Assembly: GCA_021780495.1 (NCBI GenBank)
Contig: JAJXYO010000031.1
Location: forward strand, 1 to 64,000
Length of the DNA stretch: 64,000 nt
Source of the DNA: Deltaproteobacteria bacterium
GTDB taxonomy: Bacteria; Desulfobacterota; Desulfuromonadia; Geobacterales; Pseudopelobacteraceae
Direction: 5' to 3'
In this document: positions 19,801-29,930 of the stretch, piece by piece
How positions within the stretch are numbered: the first letter of the stretch is position 1
How the letters are laid out: the number at the start of each line of letters is the position of its first letter
The notes under the pieces: model-generated
The model's database searches: none
Seen by the model: the letters and a program-made list of their open reading frames with translations, nothing else
Told to the model about the DNA's origin: nothing
Position numbers and translations under genes: made by a program

Positions 19801-20423
19801 TCACTTCACCATTTTTGCTGCTCTCCTCCATGGTCGGCGGTGGTCAGGACTTCAGCAGCATACAATTCAGTTACGGCTCAAGCACCCTTTCGCCTCAGGA
19901 GGAACAGAAACTGACGGCCTTGTCTAAAGCCCTGCTTGATCGTCCGGCCCTGAAAATGGAATTAAAGGGGTATGTGGACCGGGAAAAGGACACCGAGGGA
20001 TACCGGCGTGAACTGCTCAACAGCAAACTGCGCAACGAAAAATTCCTGGCCCTGAGTAAACAAAGGACTCTTAAAGAAGGCGAAAAAGCCGATTCGATCC
20101 GGATTCAGCCCGAGGAACAGGCCAAATACCTGGCGGCGGTCTACAAAAAGGAGAAATTCCCCAAACCGCGTAACGCCTTCGGCTTTGTCAAAGATATTCC
20201 TCCCGACGAGATGAGAAAGCTGATTATCACCAATACGGTCGTCGGCGAATCCGAACTGCAAGCCCTGGCACGTGAGCGCGTTGTGGCAGTCATGACGTAT
20301 CTGGTGACGAAGGGCGGCATACCCGCCGAGCGTATCTTCCAGAAGGTGGACGATATTTTCAAGAAGCCCGGGAAAGAAGCAATGCCGAGCAGCAGGGTGG
20401 AGTTAAATGCGATTGCCCAATAA
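16848..20423 (+). CDS. DUF748 / AsmA-like envelope protein
   Basis: A 1191-residue protein with an N-terminal signal anchor (about residues 7-30, LLISLASVAALLIFIITILP). A long, beta-rich periplasmic body of AsmA/DUF748 type follows, with repeated stretches such as SINNISITNGSLDFDD and IEAVTIQDGTLSFTDNH. The C-terminal part (from about 1000) has an OmpA-like flavour (FSYGSSTLSPQEEQKLTALS, then ERIFQKVDDIF). AsmA-like proteins are thought to form bridges that carry phospholipid to the outer membrane; that role is inferred from the family. It follows the kinase gene by 88 bp and precedes the MATE gene by 3 bp. A proline/alanine-rich linker lies near residue 770. Confidence 0.85.
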   Translation: MTRKNKILLISLASVAALLIFIITILPLIVRNQAVAAIERETGRKASIEKIAINPFTLTVTVNGCAIKDKDGGPFISIGRLRASLSLASLYRRALILSEVSIDAPAISFARLAANNYSFNDIIELQKAKPQKESKGGLSFSINNISITNGSLDFDDQAIAGGRKHTIRNLKIAIPFISNIPFLVEKYTDPHISALVNGAPFNFQGKVKPLSKSMETSVHIDLKQLSLPEYIAYLPVRPPADLMSGKLGINCDLTYRVSKDKKPELGIKGRIVLDTIAVNLRNGQPLLRLPSFQVTASDLDVFAKRFLFDAITIDGLELFASRNAKGVWMYNQLLPTTPEGKKSEPAADSKQAHPPLVQVTSLAVNNGSIHFSDAQPAGGFKSEISQIDAAVRNFSTAEGATAEYECSLLMDNEATFNVDGNFSLSPLSASVSSELSGMKIQRAWPYLSRYLTAPLKGTVELSSELSFSKELGLTVEQGSLLVTGFSARYGAKEGFDLARFEIKDAGYSQKKNTAEIGEIRLSKGDLALSREVDGTLSALSLLKLHPAKSAVKRTSADSPQNRPTTPKFTFRLKKLQLEKFNAAFTDKTLEDKPHFTLHNTSLSLTNLNGPQFTPARLRFASIFNKATPLKANGDITPLPFRYKGRISIGRLPLRDFEAYFPDNINVIILDGFADADMHVDIALKNNKPVGSFEGDAGIRAFHAIDTEAEEDLLKWESLQLDDIQGNLEPFRLSLRQIALNGVYSRIIIHPDGTLNLQNLVENPKPVHSPSATPPAVSVAAAPPAPEKGAKKQIKIEAVTIQDGTLSFTDNHLPQHFSTTFYSLGGRISGLSSEDSKLADVDLRGNLENHSPLQITGQINPLRDDLFVNLKISFRDIELSPVTPYTSRFLGYKVEKGKLYLDLTYHIDKKQLASENKIFIDQFTFGEKVASDKATSLPVKLGLALLKDRKGEIHLDVPVTGRTDDPKFSIWKLIFQVIQNLLVKAVTSPFLLLSSMVGGGQDFSSIQFSYGSSTLSPQEEQKLTALSKALLDRPALKMELKGYVDREKDTEGYRRELLNSKLRNEKFLALSKQRTLKEGEKADSIRIQPEEQAKYLAAVYKKEKFPKPRNAFGFVKDIPPDEMRKLIITNTVVGESELQALARERVVAVMTYLVTKGGIPAERIFQKVDDIFKKPGKEAMPSSRVELNAIAQ

Positions 20424-20426
20424 TAG

Positions 20427-21782
20427 ATGCGTACGGATCTGACGACCGCACCCGTAGCGGTGCTGATCCGTCGTCTGGCCATACCGGCCGGCACCGGTTT
20501 CTTTTTCAACACCATGTTCAACGTCGTGGATACCTGGTATGGCGGCCGGCTATCCACCACTGCCCTGGCAGCCATGTCCCTCTGCTTCCCGGTATTTTTC
20601 ATCATTCTGGCCATCGGTTCGGGGGTCTCGACCGGCGCGACGGCCCTGATCGGCAATGCACTGGGTCGCGGTGAACACGACAAAACCCGCCGCTATGTGC
20701 TTCAAGCGCTTTCTTTCGCTCTGTTGAGCGCCTGTGTACTGACCGTGCTGGGGCTGGCCTTTGCCCCGCATATTTTTCGTTTTATGGGTGCAGAAGGTGA
20801 CTATCTCTCGCTGGCCCTGAGCTACATGCATGTCATTTTCTGCGGAACCACGTTCTTCCTGCTCAACTTCGTGATGAGCGCGATTCTCAATTCGCACGGC
20901 AACACCGTCTGTTACCGGAACTTTCTGGTAAGCGCTTTCGTGCTTAATCTGCTTCTGGACCCCTGGTTTATGTACGGCGGTTTTGGTATACCTGCCATGG
21001 GGCTGCCCGGGATCGCGCTCGCCACCATATTGATTCAGTGCCTGGGGAATTTTTATATGTTCAGCCGGCTCGCCACCCTGGGGGTGATCAGCAACTTCCG
21101 TCTGTCTGAACTGCTGCCCCGCTCGCAGCAGTATCGCGAACTGGCCCGGCAGGGTTTCCCGTCCGCCCTGAACATGCTGACTGTGTCTATGGGGATATTC
21201 ATCATCACCTGGTTTGCTGGCAGGTTCGGCAAAGATGTGGTAGCAGCCTACGGCATCGGCACACGTATCGAGCAGATCGCTCTGCTCCCGATTATGGGCT
21301 TGAACATCTCCACACTGGCACTCTCTGCCCAGAACTTCGGCGCAGAGCGCTTCGACCGCATCCGGCAGGTGCTGTCCCTGTCCCTGCGCTACGGCTTCAT
21401 CCTGGCTGCGATAGGGACGACTGCCGCGCTGACCTTCACTCGCGAATTGATGTCGGTCTTCAGCCGCGATCCGGCCGTTATCGCAAGCGGTGTCAGTTTC
21501 TTGAGAATCGAAGCCTTGGTGTTCCCGGCCTATGTGCTCCTGTATGTCTGCGTCTCGGCCATGCAGGGCATCAAAAAGCCGGTTTTTGCCCTCTGGATCG
21601 GTCTGTATCGACAGATCGCCGCCCCCTGGCTGACGTTCCATGTGTTGGCAATTGTTCTGGGGTTGGGCGTCATGGGCATCTGGTGGGGGATATTTGCGAC
21701 CACCTGGTCGGCCGCGATAATTGTCGTAGTGTATGTAACCTGGATCTTGAAACAGCTGGAAAAGGACACGACCATCGTATGA
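20427..21782 (+). CDS. MATE family efflux transporter
   Basis: A 451-residue integral membrane protein with about twelve hydrophobic segments arranged as two similar halves. Typical MATE pieces include LAIPAGTGFFFNTMFNVVDT (first helices) and AIGSGVSTGATALIGNALGRG. The family exports cationic drugs or metabolites using Na+ or H+ gradients; the substrate cannot be read here. The ATG stands 3 bp after the DUF748 stop without a clear Shine-Dalgarno sequence, suggesting coupled translation. Its end overlaps the mtaB start (ATGA). Confidence 0.9.
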   Translation: MRTDLTTAPVAVLIRRLAIPAGTGFFFNTMFNVVDTWYGGRLSTTALAAMSLCFPVFFIILAIGSGVSTGATALIGNALGRGEHDKTRRYVLQALSFALLSACVLTVLGLAFAPHIFRFMGAEGDYLSLALSYMHVIFCGTTFFLLNFVMSAILNSHGNTVCYRNFLVSAFVLNLLLDPWFMYGGFGIPAMGLPGIALATILIQCLGNFYMFSRLATLGVISNFRLSELLPRSQQYRELARQGFPSALNMLTVSMGIFIITWFAGRFGKDVVAAYGIGTRIEQIALLPIMGLNISTLALSAQNFGAERFDRIRQVLSLSLRYGFILAAIGTTAALTFTRELMSVFSRDPAVIASGVSFLRIEALVFPAYVLLYVCVSAMQGIKKPVFALWIGLYRQIAAPWLTFHVLAIVLGLGVMGIWWGIFATTWSAAIIVVVYVTWILKQLEKDTTIV

Positions 21783-23062
21783 AACGAGTAGCAATTACAA
21801 CCCTAGGATGCAAGACCAACCAGTTCGAATCGGCAGCCATGAGCGAGAAATTCAAGAAGAGCGGTTACACCATGGTTCCGTTTTCGGCGGAAGCCGACAT
21901 TTATGTCATCAACTCCTGCACGGTCACCGCCCGCACGGATGCCGAAACCCGCCGCCTGATCCGCCGCGCCCGGCGTCTCAATCCTGAGGCACGCATCGTG
22001 GCCACCGGCTGTTACGCCCAGGTGGCGCCGGAGGAATTGGAGCGACTGCCCGAGGTGGACAGCGTTCTGGGCAATCGGGAGAAGCAGGATATCATAGCAC
22101 TGGTTGAATCCGGCGAAAGCCGTGTCTCGGATATCGCCGGCGAAAAAGAAGCCGGCCCCCTGAAGCTGGAGAGCTTTGCCGAACACACCCGCGCCTTTCT
22201 ACAGGCCCAGAACGGGTGCAATTCATTCTGCAGCTACTGTATCGTCCCCTATGCCCGTGGCAGAAGCCGCAGTGTGCCGGCTGAGGATGTACTAAATGGC
22301 ATCCGTGAACTGGTTGCCAACAACTATCGGGAGGTCGTGCTGACCGGCATCCACCTGGGTGCCTACGGCCTTGATCTCGCCCCGCCGGCTACACTGACCG
22401 ACCTGGTGCGGCGTATCGACAATGAACGGATCGTGCCGCGTCTGCGCATCGGATCGGTGGAACCGAACGAAATAAGCGAGGAGCTGCTGGCCCTGATGGC
22501 GCACTCGGAGATCGTCTGCCCACATCTGCATCTGCCCCTGCAAAGCGGCTGCGACCATGTGCTGCAACGTATGGGACGTCGCTACACAACGGATTTCTTT
22601 CTCGATCTCATGCAGAGGGTCAGCGCATCGATTCCAGATGTGTTTATCGGTGCCGATGTGATTGCCGGATTTCCCGGCGAGAGTGAGGCCGAGTTTGACA
22701 CGACACTGCAGCTGATCAACGCGCTGCCATTCTCAGACCTGCATGTGTTCCCCTATTCCAGGCGCCCCGGCACGAAAGCGGCAGACATGCCCGGTCAGGT
22801 TCCGACGTATGTCATCACGAAAAGGGCTGAAAAGCTTCGGGCTGCGGCAACAGCAAAAAAGATTGAATTTCTGCAACGTCAGAATGGCCGGGAACTCAAG
22901 ATTCTGGTACAGGGGCGTGACGCCAAGACAGGGATGTGCCGGGGATTGTCCAGAAACTACGTCAATGTTGCCTTCGCCGGGCACGCGGATTTGATCAATA
23001 CCGAGTGTACCGTACGAGTGACTGAAGTTGGCGATAGCGGGGTTTTGGGATTGCTATCATAG
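21779..23062 (+). CDS. mtaB: tRNA (t6A37) C2-methylthiotransferase MtaB
   Basis: A 427-residue radical SAM methylthiotransferase that converts t6A37 to ms2t6A37 in ANN-decoding tRNAs. The start is the ATG overlapping the MATE stop, which opens the conserved MKRVAITTLGCKTNQFES (UPF0004 domain). The cysteines of the auxiliary iron-sulfur cluster are seen in LGCKTNQ, NSCTV and ATGCYAQ. The radical SAM cluster is CNSFCSYCIVPYARG. A TRAM domain closes the protein (about 370-427). The YARGRSRSVP wording fits the MtaB subfamily better than MiaB or RimO. Confidence 0.93.
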   Translation: MKRVAITTLGCKTNQFESAAMSEKFKKSGYTMVPFSAEADIYVINSCTVTARTDAETRRLIRRARRLNPEARIVATGCYAQVAPEELERLPEVDSVLGNREKQDIIALVESGESRVSDIAGEKEAGPLKLESFAEHTRAFLQAQNGCNSFCSYCIVPYARGRSRSVPAEDVLNGIRELVANNYREVVLTGIHLGAYGLDLAPPATLTDLVRRIDNERIVPRLRIGSVEPNEISEELLALMAHSEIVCPHLHLPLQSGCDHVLQRMGRRYTTDFFLDLMQRVSASIPDVFIGADVIAGFPGESEAEFDTTLQLINALPFSDLHVFPYSRRPGTKAADMPGQVPTYVITKRAEKLRAAATAKKIEFLQRQNGRELKILVQGRDAKTGMCRGLSRNYVNVAFAGHADLINTECTVRVTEVGDSGVLGLLS

Positions 23063-23140
23063 TCAGACACACAGGCGATCTGCTGCGCTACGACAGGCCA
23101 TTGCAACTACGCTACCCTCACCGCAAAAACGGAGACGACT

Positions 23141-25648
23141 ATGGCTCACAAACGGAAACACACCACAATCAAGTCACCCGGCCTGACCGAACTGCCACCT
23201 TTGGCGCTGGATGCAGCCGCCCTGACGCATGATTACCGCCGTTATTTTGCGTACAGCCTCGGCCAGAACAAATACTGCTATTCCGTGAATTATTATTACA
23301 AGGCATTGGCGCTAACCGTGCGTGACCGCCTGATGGACCGCTGGCGAAGGACCCGCTACTCCTACATCGAATCCAGCTGCAAGCGCGGCTACTACCTGTC
23401 GCTGGAGTTTCTGATGGGGCGAACCCTGGGCAACGCCATGCTGAATCTCGGCATTACCGATGAGGCCGGACAGGCCATGCAGGGGCTTGGCATCAAACTG
23501 GAATATCTCGCCGAATCCGAGATCGATGCCGGCCTCGGCAATGGAGGCCTGGGGCGTCTGGCGGCCTGTTTTCTGGACAGCTGTGCCACCCTGCAACTGC
23601 CGGTCATGGGCTATGGCATCCGCTATGAATACGGCATGTTCCGTCAGCGCATCGTTGACGGCCGCCAGATAGAGGAGCCGGATCACTGGCTGCGGGACGG
23701 CAACCCCTGGGAGCAGGAACGGCCGGAATTCATCCAGCGCATACGTTTCGGAGGACATACGGAGCAGTACCGGTCGGATACCGGCGAGCAACGCGTGCGC
23801 TGGGTTGGCAGCCGGGATGTACTGGCGGTCCCCTATGACATCCCGATCCCCGGCTATCGCAACGGCACGGTCAACACCCTGCGACTCTGGAAGGCTGCGG
23901 CCACGGATGCCTTCGACCTGGGTGAATTCAATGCCGGAGGCTATGCCGAATCGGTGGCCACCAAAAACGAGGCAGAGAACATCACCATGGTGCTCTATCC
24001 CAACGACGCCAGTGAAAACGGCAAGGTGCTCCGGCTGCGCCAGCAGTATTTCCTGGCCTCGGCCAGTCTCCAGGATGTGATCGACCGCTGGGTGATGATG
24101 CGCAAGGGGGACTTCACCCTTTTTGCCGCCAACAACTGCTTTCAGTTGAACGATACCCATCCCAGTTGCGCCGTGCCCGAACTGATGCGCATTCTGATGG
24201 ACGATCACAACATGGGCTGGGATCAGGCCTGGGGGATTACCCGTCAAACGATGGCCTACACCAACCACACCCTGCTCCCCGAAGCGCTCGAAAAATGGCC
24301 GCTGCCGCTCTTTGGCCAGTTGCTCCCCCGCCTGCTGGAGATCATCCTGGAGATCAATGCCCATTTCATGACGGAGGTTTCCAGCCGTTGGCCCGGCGAC
24401 ATTGACCGCATGAGACGCATGTCGATCATCGAAGAGGGCCCCGTCCCCCATATCCGCATGGCCTACCTGGCGATTGTCGGGAGTTATTCGGTCAACGGCG
24501 TTGCCGCCCTGCACTCACAACTCCTGATTCAGGGGCTGTTCCGTGATTATTATGAACTCTGGCCCGGCAAGTTCAATAACAAGACCAATGGAGTGACGCC
24601 GCGACGCTGGATCGCACACTGCAATCCCGGTCTGAGCAGGCTGATAACCGAAAAGATAGGTGACGGCTGGGTGGCCGTTCTGCAGCAGATCAAACAGATT
24701 GCGGGATATGCCGATGACCCCGCCTTCCGTCAGCAATGGCACGAGGTCAAGCAGGCCAACAAGGAACGGCTGTCTGCCCTCGTTCAGGAAAAATGCCGGG
24801 TCACCTTCAACCCGGACGGCCTGTTTGATGTCCAGGTCAAGCGGATCCATGAATACAAACGTCAGCTCCTCAACATCCTGCATGTCATCCACCTCTACGA
24901 CCGGATCAAACGGGACGATACGGGCAACTGGACGGACCGTTGCGTGCTGATCGGGGGCAAGGCGGCTCCCGGCTATGCCATGGCGAAACTGATCATCAAG
25001 CTGATCAATAACGTGGCCGCGGTCGTCAATGCCGATCCGGCCGTTGGAGACAGGCTCAAAGTGGCCTTTCTGCCCAACTACAGCGTCACCGCCATGGAGG
25101 TTATCTGCCCCGGCAGCGATCTCTCGGAACAGCTCTCCACGGCCGGCAAGGAAGCCTCCGGCACCGGAAATATGAAGTTCATGATGAACGGCGCCCTGAC
25201 CATCGGCACCCTGGATGGCGCCAATATCGAGATACGCGCGGAGGTCGGCGAGGAGAACTTCTTCATGTTCGGCCTGACCAGTGAAGAGGTGGAGGAATTG
25301 CGGGGGAACTATGATCCGAACGGCGTGATCAGTCGTGACAACGATCTGCAGCGGGTCATGACACTGCTGCGTTGTGGTCATTTCAATCTGTTTGAGGCAG
25401 GTCTCTTTGACCCGATCATCAACGCGATTTGCAGCCCGCATGACCCCTGGATGACGGCTGTGGATTTCCGCAGTTTCGTAGATGCCCAGAAGCGCGTGGC
25501 GGTAGCGTATCAGGAGCGCGAGCGCTGGACCCGTATGAGCATCATCAACACCGCCTGCAGCGGCAAGTTTTCCACCGACCGGACGATCAGCGATTACAAT
25601 AATGACATCTGGCATCTGAGACCGATGCCGATCGATGCCGAGGCCTGA
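23141..25648 (+). CDS. glgP: Glycogen/starch/alpha-glucan phosphorylase
   Basis: An 835-residue GT35 enzyme that releases glucose-1-phosphate from glycogen. The PLP-binding lysine is K679 in EASGTGNMKFMMNGALTIGT. Other conserved pieces are SCKRGYYLSLEFLMGRTLGN, GLGNGGLGRLAACFLDS and VKRIHEYKRQLLN. The length is standard. GGAGACGACT precedes the ATG. It starts 78 bp after mtaB and may form its own unit. No glycogen synthase or branching enzyme lies in the window. Confidence 0.96.
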   Translation: MAHKRKHTTIKSPGLTELPPLALDAAALTHDYRRYFAYSLGQNKYCYSVNYYYKALALTVRDRLMDRWRRTRYSYIESSCKRGYYLSLEFLMGRTLGNAMLNLGITDEAGQAMQGLGIKLEYLAESEIDAGLGNGGLGRLAACFLDSCATLQLPVMGYGIRYEYGMFRQRIVDGRQIEEPDHWLRDGNPWEQERPEFIQRIRFGGHTEQYRSDTGEQRVRWVGSRDVLAVPYDIPIPGYRNGTVNTLRLWKAAATDAFDLGEFNAGGYAESVATKNEAENITMVLYPNDASENGKVLRLRQQYFLASASLQDVIDRWVMMRKGDFTLFAANNCFQLNDTHPSCAVPELMRILMDDHNMGWDQAWGITRQTMAYTNHTLLPEALEKWPLPLFGQLLPRLLEIILEINAHFMTEVSSRWPGDIDRMRRMSIIEEGPVPHIRMAYLAIVGSYSVNGVAALHSQLLIQGLFRDYYELWPGKFNNKTNGVTPRRWIAHCNPGLSRLITEKIGDGWVAVLQQIKQIAGYADDPAFRQQWHEVKQANKERLSALVQEKCRVTFNPDGLFDVQVKRIHEYKRQLLNILHVIHLYDRIKRDDTGNWTDRCVLIGGKAAPGYAMAKLIIKLINNVAAVVNADPAVGDRLKVAFLPNYSVTAMEVICPGSDLSEQLSTAGKEASGTGNMKFMMNGALTIGTLDGANIEIRAEVGEENFFMFGLTSEEVEELRGNYDPNGVISRDNDLQRVMTLLRCGHFNLFEAGLFDPIINAICSPHDPWMTAVDFRSFVDAQKRVAVAYQERERWTRMSIINTACSGKFSTDRTISDYNNDIWHLRPMPIDAEA

Positions 25649-25697
25649 TTCAACGCCTCTGTAATAATTTTTCGGCGGACATCAGGCCACCTTGTGT

Positions 25698-27005
25698 TCA
25701 GAAACTCCGTTTATCGATTACCCGCGCTGCTTTTCCGTCATGTCGCGGGATACTGTTTGGTTCAACCAGTTTTACCGAGACGCTGACTCCCAATACAGAA
25801 TCAATCTTCTTCTCAACACGTTCCAGGAATGCCCGCTGCTTTTTCATCTCGTCAAAAAAGATATTCTCCGTAACCTCGATGCAGACCTCAAGGATATCCA
25901 GCGCGCCCTTGCGGTCCACCACCAGCTGGTAATGAGGCTCACAGCCTTCAATAGCAACCAGGACCTCTTCTATCTGCGATGGGAAGACATTGACCCCTTT
26001 GATGATCAGCATATCATCGCTGCGCCCCATGGTCTTTTTCATTCTAACCAGGGTACGACCGCACGCGCAGGTACTATATTCCAGGCTGGTGATATCCCGC
26101 GTCCGGTAGCGGATCAGCGGTAACGCTTCTTTACTGATTGTGGTCAGAACGAGCTCACCGACGCTTCCGGGTGGCAAGACCTGGCAGGTTTCGGGATCGA
26201 TGATCTCCGGAATGAAGGCATCCTCAGAGAGGTGCATGCCGCATTTGAACGCACATTCACCGGCAACTCCCGGTCCAATGATCTCCGACAGGCCGTAATT
26301 GTCGGTGGCGCTGATCATCAGACGCGATTCTATCTCCCTGCGCATAGCCTCGGACCAGGGTTCACCGCCGAACAGACCTGCCTTGAGAGACAGGGTTTTG
26401 GGATCAATACCCAGTCTTTCGATGTGATCGGCGATAGTGATGGCGTAACTGGGGGTACAGACCAGAACGGTGGATTTGTAGTCCTGCATGATCAATATCT
26501 GTTTTTCGGTATTGCCGCCACTCATCGGAATGACAGCCGCCCCGATAGTCTCAGAACCATAATGCAGTCCAAAGGCACCGGTAAACATGCCGTAACCAAA
26601 GGCTATCTGGACAACATCATCATGGGTCACGCCCGCAGACGTCATGAATCTGGCCACCAGGTTCGACCAGGTTTTCAGATCATTCTTGGTATAACCGACA
26701 ACCGTCGGCTTGCCGGTAGTGCCGGAGGATGAGTGGATACGGACGATTTCCCGCAGCGGCACGGCAAACATTCCATAGGGATAGTTGACGCGCAGATCCT
26801 CTTTGGTGGTAAACGGCAGTTTCGAAAGTTCCGCCAAAGATGCGATGTCTTCAGGAACTATCCCCTGTTCATTGAATTTGGTGCGGTAGCAGGTGACATT
26901 TTTATAGGCACGGTTGAGCGTGGCCTGAAGACGCTCAAGCTGTAGCTGTTCAAGCTCTTCACGCGGCATGCATTCGTGCTGCTGATCCCATATGGCAGTC
27001 TGCAT
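25698..27005 (-). CDS. Phenylacetate--CoA ligase family enzyme
   Basis: A 435-residue adenylate-forming enzyme of the PaaK type. The start was set at the ATG at 27005 ([18 protein letters not shown]), which has AGAGG upstream. The P-loop is [18 protein letters not shown]. Other family marks are [17 protein letters not shown] and the C-terminal lysine/loop region [21 protein letters not shown]. The enzyme would activate phenylacetate or another aryl acid with ATP and CoA. In this lineage PaaK homologues are often near amino acid or aromatic catabolism genes, but here the neighbours are proS and ispG, so the real substrate is open. Confidence 0.9.
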   Translation of the reverse strand: MQTAIWDQQHECMPREELEQLQLERLQATLNRAYKNVTCYRTKFNEQGIVPEDIASLAELSKLPFTTKEDLRVNYPYGMFAVPLREIVRIHSSSGTTGKPTVVGYTKNDLKTWSNLVARFMTSAGVTHDDVVQIAFGYGMFTGAFGLHYGSETIGAAVIPMSGGNTEKQILIMQDYKSTVLVCTPSYAITIADHIERLGIDPKTLSLKAGLFGGEPWSEAMRREIESRLMISATDNYGLSEIIGPGVAGECAFKCGMHLSEDAFIPEIIDPETCQVLPPGSVGELVLTTISKEALPLIRYRTRDITSLEYSTCACGRTLVRMKKTMGRSDDMLIIKGVNVFPSQIEEVLVAIEGCEPHYQLVVDRKGALDILEVCIEVTENIFFDEMKKQRAFLERVEKKIDSVLGVSVSVKLVEPNSIPRHDGKAARVIDKRSF

Positions 27006-27024
27006 CTCAACCTCTTTCAATGGA

Positions 27025-28752
27025 TTATGCGAACGTCAGGGCCTTCTCCACAAGCTGCCTGACAGTTTCAATCGCCTCTTCAATCGGCAATAACAGCACT
27101 TCGCCGGTTGCGCGTTTCTTGACTTCAACTTTGCCCTCTGCCAAGCCTTTGCTTCCTACCACAATCCGCAGCGGGATGCCGATCAGGTCATTATCCTTGA
27201 ATTTTATTCCGGGGCGTTCATCACGGTCGTCAAAGAGAACGTCCATACCAAGTTTTTCAAGCTTGAAATAGATTTCTTCCGCCTCGGCCATTACGCCCTT
27301 GTCTTTGGTGTTGAGGGCTACGACCGAGCAGTGGAAGGGCGCAATCGGCAGCGGAAATATTATGCCGTTTTCGTCATGGTTCTGTTCGATGGCCGCCGCG
27401 ATGGTTCGACCGATACCGATGCCATAACAGCCCATAAAAATGACCTGCTCACGGCCGTCTGCATCCAGGTAGGTGGCATTCAGCGCTGTCGAATACTTGG
27501 TTCCCAGCTTGAAGACATGGCCAACCTCTATGCCGCGCCACATCTCCAGTCTGCCCTGCTCGCAGCGCGGACACGGGTCGCCGGCGACGACATTGCGCAG
27601 GTCGACAAAACGCTCCACGGTAAAATCACGTCCCAGGTTGGCATTTTGGAAATGCATGTCACGTTCGTTGGCTCCGATCACGACATTGGACATACCTTGC
27701 ACGGTGATATCAGCTATCACCGTCAGCGGCTGTTTCAGCCCCATCGGCCCCAGAAAACCGGCCGGAGAACCGGTCAGCTGCATAATCTGCTCTTCCGAGG
27801 CCATACGCACCTCATCCCAGCCCATGTTATTCTTCAATTTGATCTCGTTCAGTTCATGGTCGCCACGTAAGAGCACCATGACCGGTTCATCCTTTTCTGA
27901 ACAGTATACGAGTGTTTTTACCGTTTGATTTGAGTCCAAGCCGAGGAACCCGGCCACATCGGCGATGGTCTTCATGCCCGGTGTTGTGGTCTTTTGCAAC
28001 GGCGAGAGTTCAGGTTCAGCCTGGGCCGGTACAGGTCGCGATTCGGCTTTTTCAACGTTAGCGGCATAACGGCAGGCATCACAGGATACAATGGCATCCT
28101 CACCCGAATCGGCCAGCACCATGAACTCGTGGGAAGACGAACCGCCAATACTGCCGGTATCAGCCTCCACAGCCCGGAAGTTCAAGCCGCAGCGCTCAAA
28201 GATACGCATGTAGGCCTGATACATCTTGTCGTAAGACAGATCTGCCGCAGAACTGTCCACATCGAAAGAATAGGCATCCTTCATGATAAACTCGCGGCCG
28301 CGCATCAGACCGAAACGAGGCCGGATTTCGTCACGGAACTTGGTTTGGATCTGATAGAAATTGATCGGCATCTGACGATAGCTCTTGATCTCACGACGGA
28401 CCATATCGGTGATGACCTCTTCATGGGTCGGCCCCATGCAGAACTCATTCTCCTTGCGATCCTTGAAGCGCAGCAACTCTTTGCCATAGAACTGCCAGCG
28501 GCCGGATTCCTGCCACAGTTCTGCCGGCTGAACACTCGGCATAAGCATCTCGATGGCATCGGCCTTGTTCATCTCTTCACGGACAATGTTCTCGAATTTG
28601 CGGATTGAGCGCAGACCAAGCGGCAGATAGTTGTAGATGCCGGCGGATAACTTGCGGATCAAGCCGGCGCGGAGCATCAATTGATGGGAAATAACTTCCG
28701 CGTCGGACGGGGTTTCTTTGAGCGTCGGAATGAAATAACGGGAATATAGCAT
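27025..28752 (-). CDS. proS: Proline--tRNA ligase
   Basis: A 575-residue bacterial-type ProRS. The ATG at 28752 ([13 protein letters not shown]) has GAGG 5 bases upstream and matches the usual N-terminus; a GTG two codons earlier is less likely. The catalytic core (motif 2 [21 protein letters not shown]) is interrupted by the editing insert (about 225-410, with [10 protein letters not shown]), which hydrolyses Ala-tRNA-Pro. The C-terminal anticodon domain runs from about 470 ([15 protein letters not shown]). It lies in an ispG-proS-paaK series on the minus strand. Confidence 0.96.
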   Translation of the reverse strand: MLYSRYFIPTLKETPSDAEVISHQLMLRAGLIRKLSAGIYNYLPLGLRSIRKFENIVREEMNKADAIEMLMPSVQPAELWQESGRWQFYGKELLRFKDRKENEFCMGPTHEEVITDMVRREIKSYRQMPINFYQIQTKFRDEIRPRFGLMRGREFIMKDAYSFDVDSSAADLSYDKMYQAYMRIFERCGLNFRAVEADTGSIGGSSSHEFMVLADSGEDAIVSCDACRYAANVEKAESRPVPAQAEPELSPLQKTTTPGMKTIADVAGFLGLDSNQTVKTLVYCSEKDEPVMVLLRGDHELNEIKLKNNMGWDEVRMASEEQIMQLTGSPAGFLGPMGLKQPLTVIADITVQGMSNVVIGANERDMHFQNANLGRDFTVERFVDLRNVVAGDPCPRCEQGRLEMWRGIEVGHVFKLGTKYSTALNATYLDADGREQVIFMGCYGIGIGRTIAAAIEQNHDENGIIFPLPIAPFHCSVVALNTKDKGVMAEAEEIYFKLEKLGMDVLFDDRDERPGIKFKDNDLIGIPLRIVVGSKGLAEGKVEVKKRATGEVLLLPIEEAIETVRQLVEKALTFA

Positions 28753-28801
28753 GTTCACCTCAGGGGATGTTGTGGTCGGATGGCATTTCGATGTAAAAAC
28801 G

Positions 28802-29848
28802 TCACAATTTACTTATTTCTTCCAACAGGGCATCAGCCAATTGATCTTCGGGAACCTTGCGGATAACCTCTCCATGACGAAAAACAAGCCCCTCCCCTTT
28901 TCCGCCGGCAATGCCCACATCAGCTTCACGGGCTTCACCAGGTCCATTGACCGCACATCCCATGACTGCCACGGTTATCCGTTTATCAACCCCCTGCAAC
29001 CGCCGCTCGACATCCTCGGCAACCTTGATCAGATTGATCTGGCAGCGGCCACAGGTCGGACATGATACGAAATTGACGCCGCGCTGGCGCAATCCCAGAC
29101 TCTTCAGGATCTCGTACCCTACCCTGACTTCGTCCAGCGGGTCGCCGGTCAGTGAAACGCGCAGGGTATCACCAATGCCATCGGCCAACAGGATGCCGAG
29201 TCCCACGGAGGATTTGATCGTGCCGGAAAACAGGGTCCCGGCTTCTGTAATGCCGATATGGAGAGGGTAATCAACCTTCAGAGACAACAGACGGTAGGCA
29301 GATACGGTCTTCATAACATCGGAAGCCTTGAGGGAGATCTTGATTTCACGGTATCCCAGATCCTCAAGAATGCGGACGTGGCCCAGCGCGGATTCCACCA
29401 TGGCCTCGGCCGTGGGATGACCGTATTTTTCAAGCAGCTCCTTTTCCAGCGAGCCGGCATTGACACCGATGCGGATCGGAACCTTGCGTTCGGCAGCGCT
29501 CTTGACCACTTCGGCGACCTTCCAGGTATCCCCGATGTTGCCGGGATTGAGCCGCAGTCCATCAATGCCCCCCTCCAGCACTTGCAGGGCCAGTTTATAG
29601 TCGAAATGGATGTCTGCAATGACCGGGATCGAGCTTTCGCGCTTGATCTGACCAAGTGCTACGGCAGCATCCATGTCAGGTACAGCGCAACGGATGATTT
29701 CACAGCCACCTTCAGCCAGACCACGGATCTGGGCCAGGGTTGCTGTTACATCACGGGTGTCCGTTGAGCACATGGATTGAACTGCGCAGGGAGCATCGCC
29801 GCCAACGAGCACGGAACCTATCTGTAATTGCCGGGTTGTCTTTTTCAT
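28802..29848 (-). CDS. ispG: (E)-4-hydroxy-3-methylbut-2-enyl-diphosphate synthase
   Basis: A 348-residue iron-sulfur enzyme of the MEP isoprenoid pathway, converting MEcPP to HMBPP. The TIM-barrel part carries VGGDAPCAVQSMCSTDTRDV and DIHFDYKLALQ. The [4Fe-4S] ligands are in SCPTCGRCQINL and in VMGCAVNGPGEA. The compact length is that of the usual bacterial GcpE. First gene of ispG-proS-paaK, with 49 bp between ispG and proS. Confidence 0.96.
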   Translation of the reverse strand: MKKTTRQLQIGSVLVGGDAPCAVQSMCSTDTRDVTATLAQIRGLAEGGCEIIRCAVPDMDAAVALGQIKRESSIPVIADIHFDYKLALQVLEGGIDGLRLNPGNIGDTWKVAEVVKSAAERKVPIRIGVNAGSLEKELLEKYGHPTAEAMVESALGHVRILEDLGYREIKISLKASDVMKTVSAYRLLSLKVDYPLHIGITEAGTLFSGTIKSSVGLGILLADGIGDTLRVSLTGDPLDEVRVGYEILKSLGLRQRGVNFVSCPTCGRCQINLIKVAEDVERRLQGVDKRITVAVMGCAVNGPGEAREADVGIAGGKGEGLVFRHGEVIRKVPEDQLADALLEEISKL

Positions 29849-29930
29849 AGCGTGACATAGTAGACAAGTGCGGCGAAAAAATCAAGGATGACGGAGAGAC
29901 TTGCTGACGGAAATGAATAACAGCTTGCGC

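Noticed and set aside
20550-21794. Long antisense open frame of 414 codons
   Set aside because: Opposite the MATE transporter; its composition is the low-hydrophobicity, His/Gln/Arg-rich pattern typical of a reverse-strand shadow, with no family resemblance.
23312-24514. Antisense open frame of 400 codons
   Set aside because: Lies wholly opposite glgP, which is intact and conserved; no start signal and no recognisable domain.
25640-25686. Inverted GGCCTGA/TCAGGCC after glgP as a terminator
   Set aside because: The loop is over 30 bases and no T-run follows the second arm.
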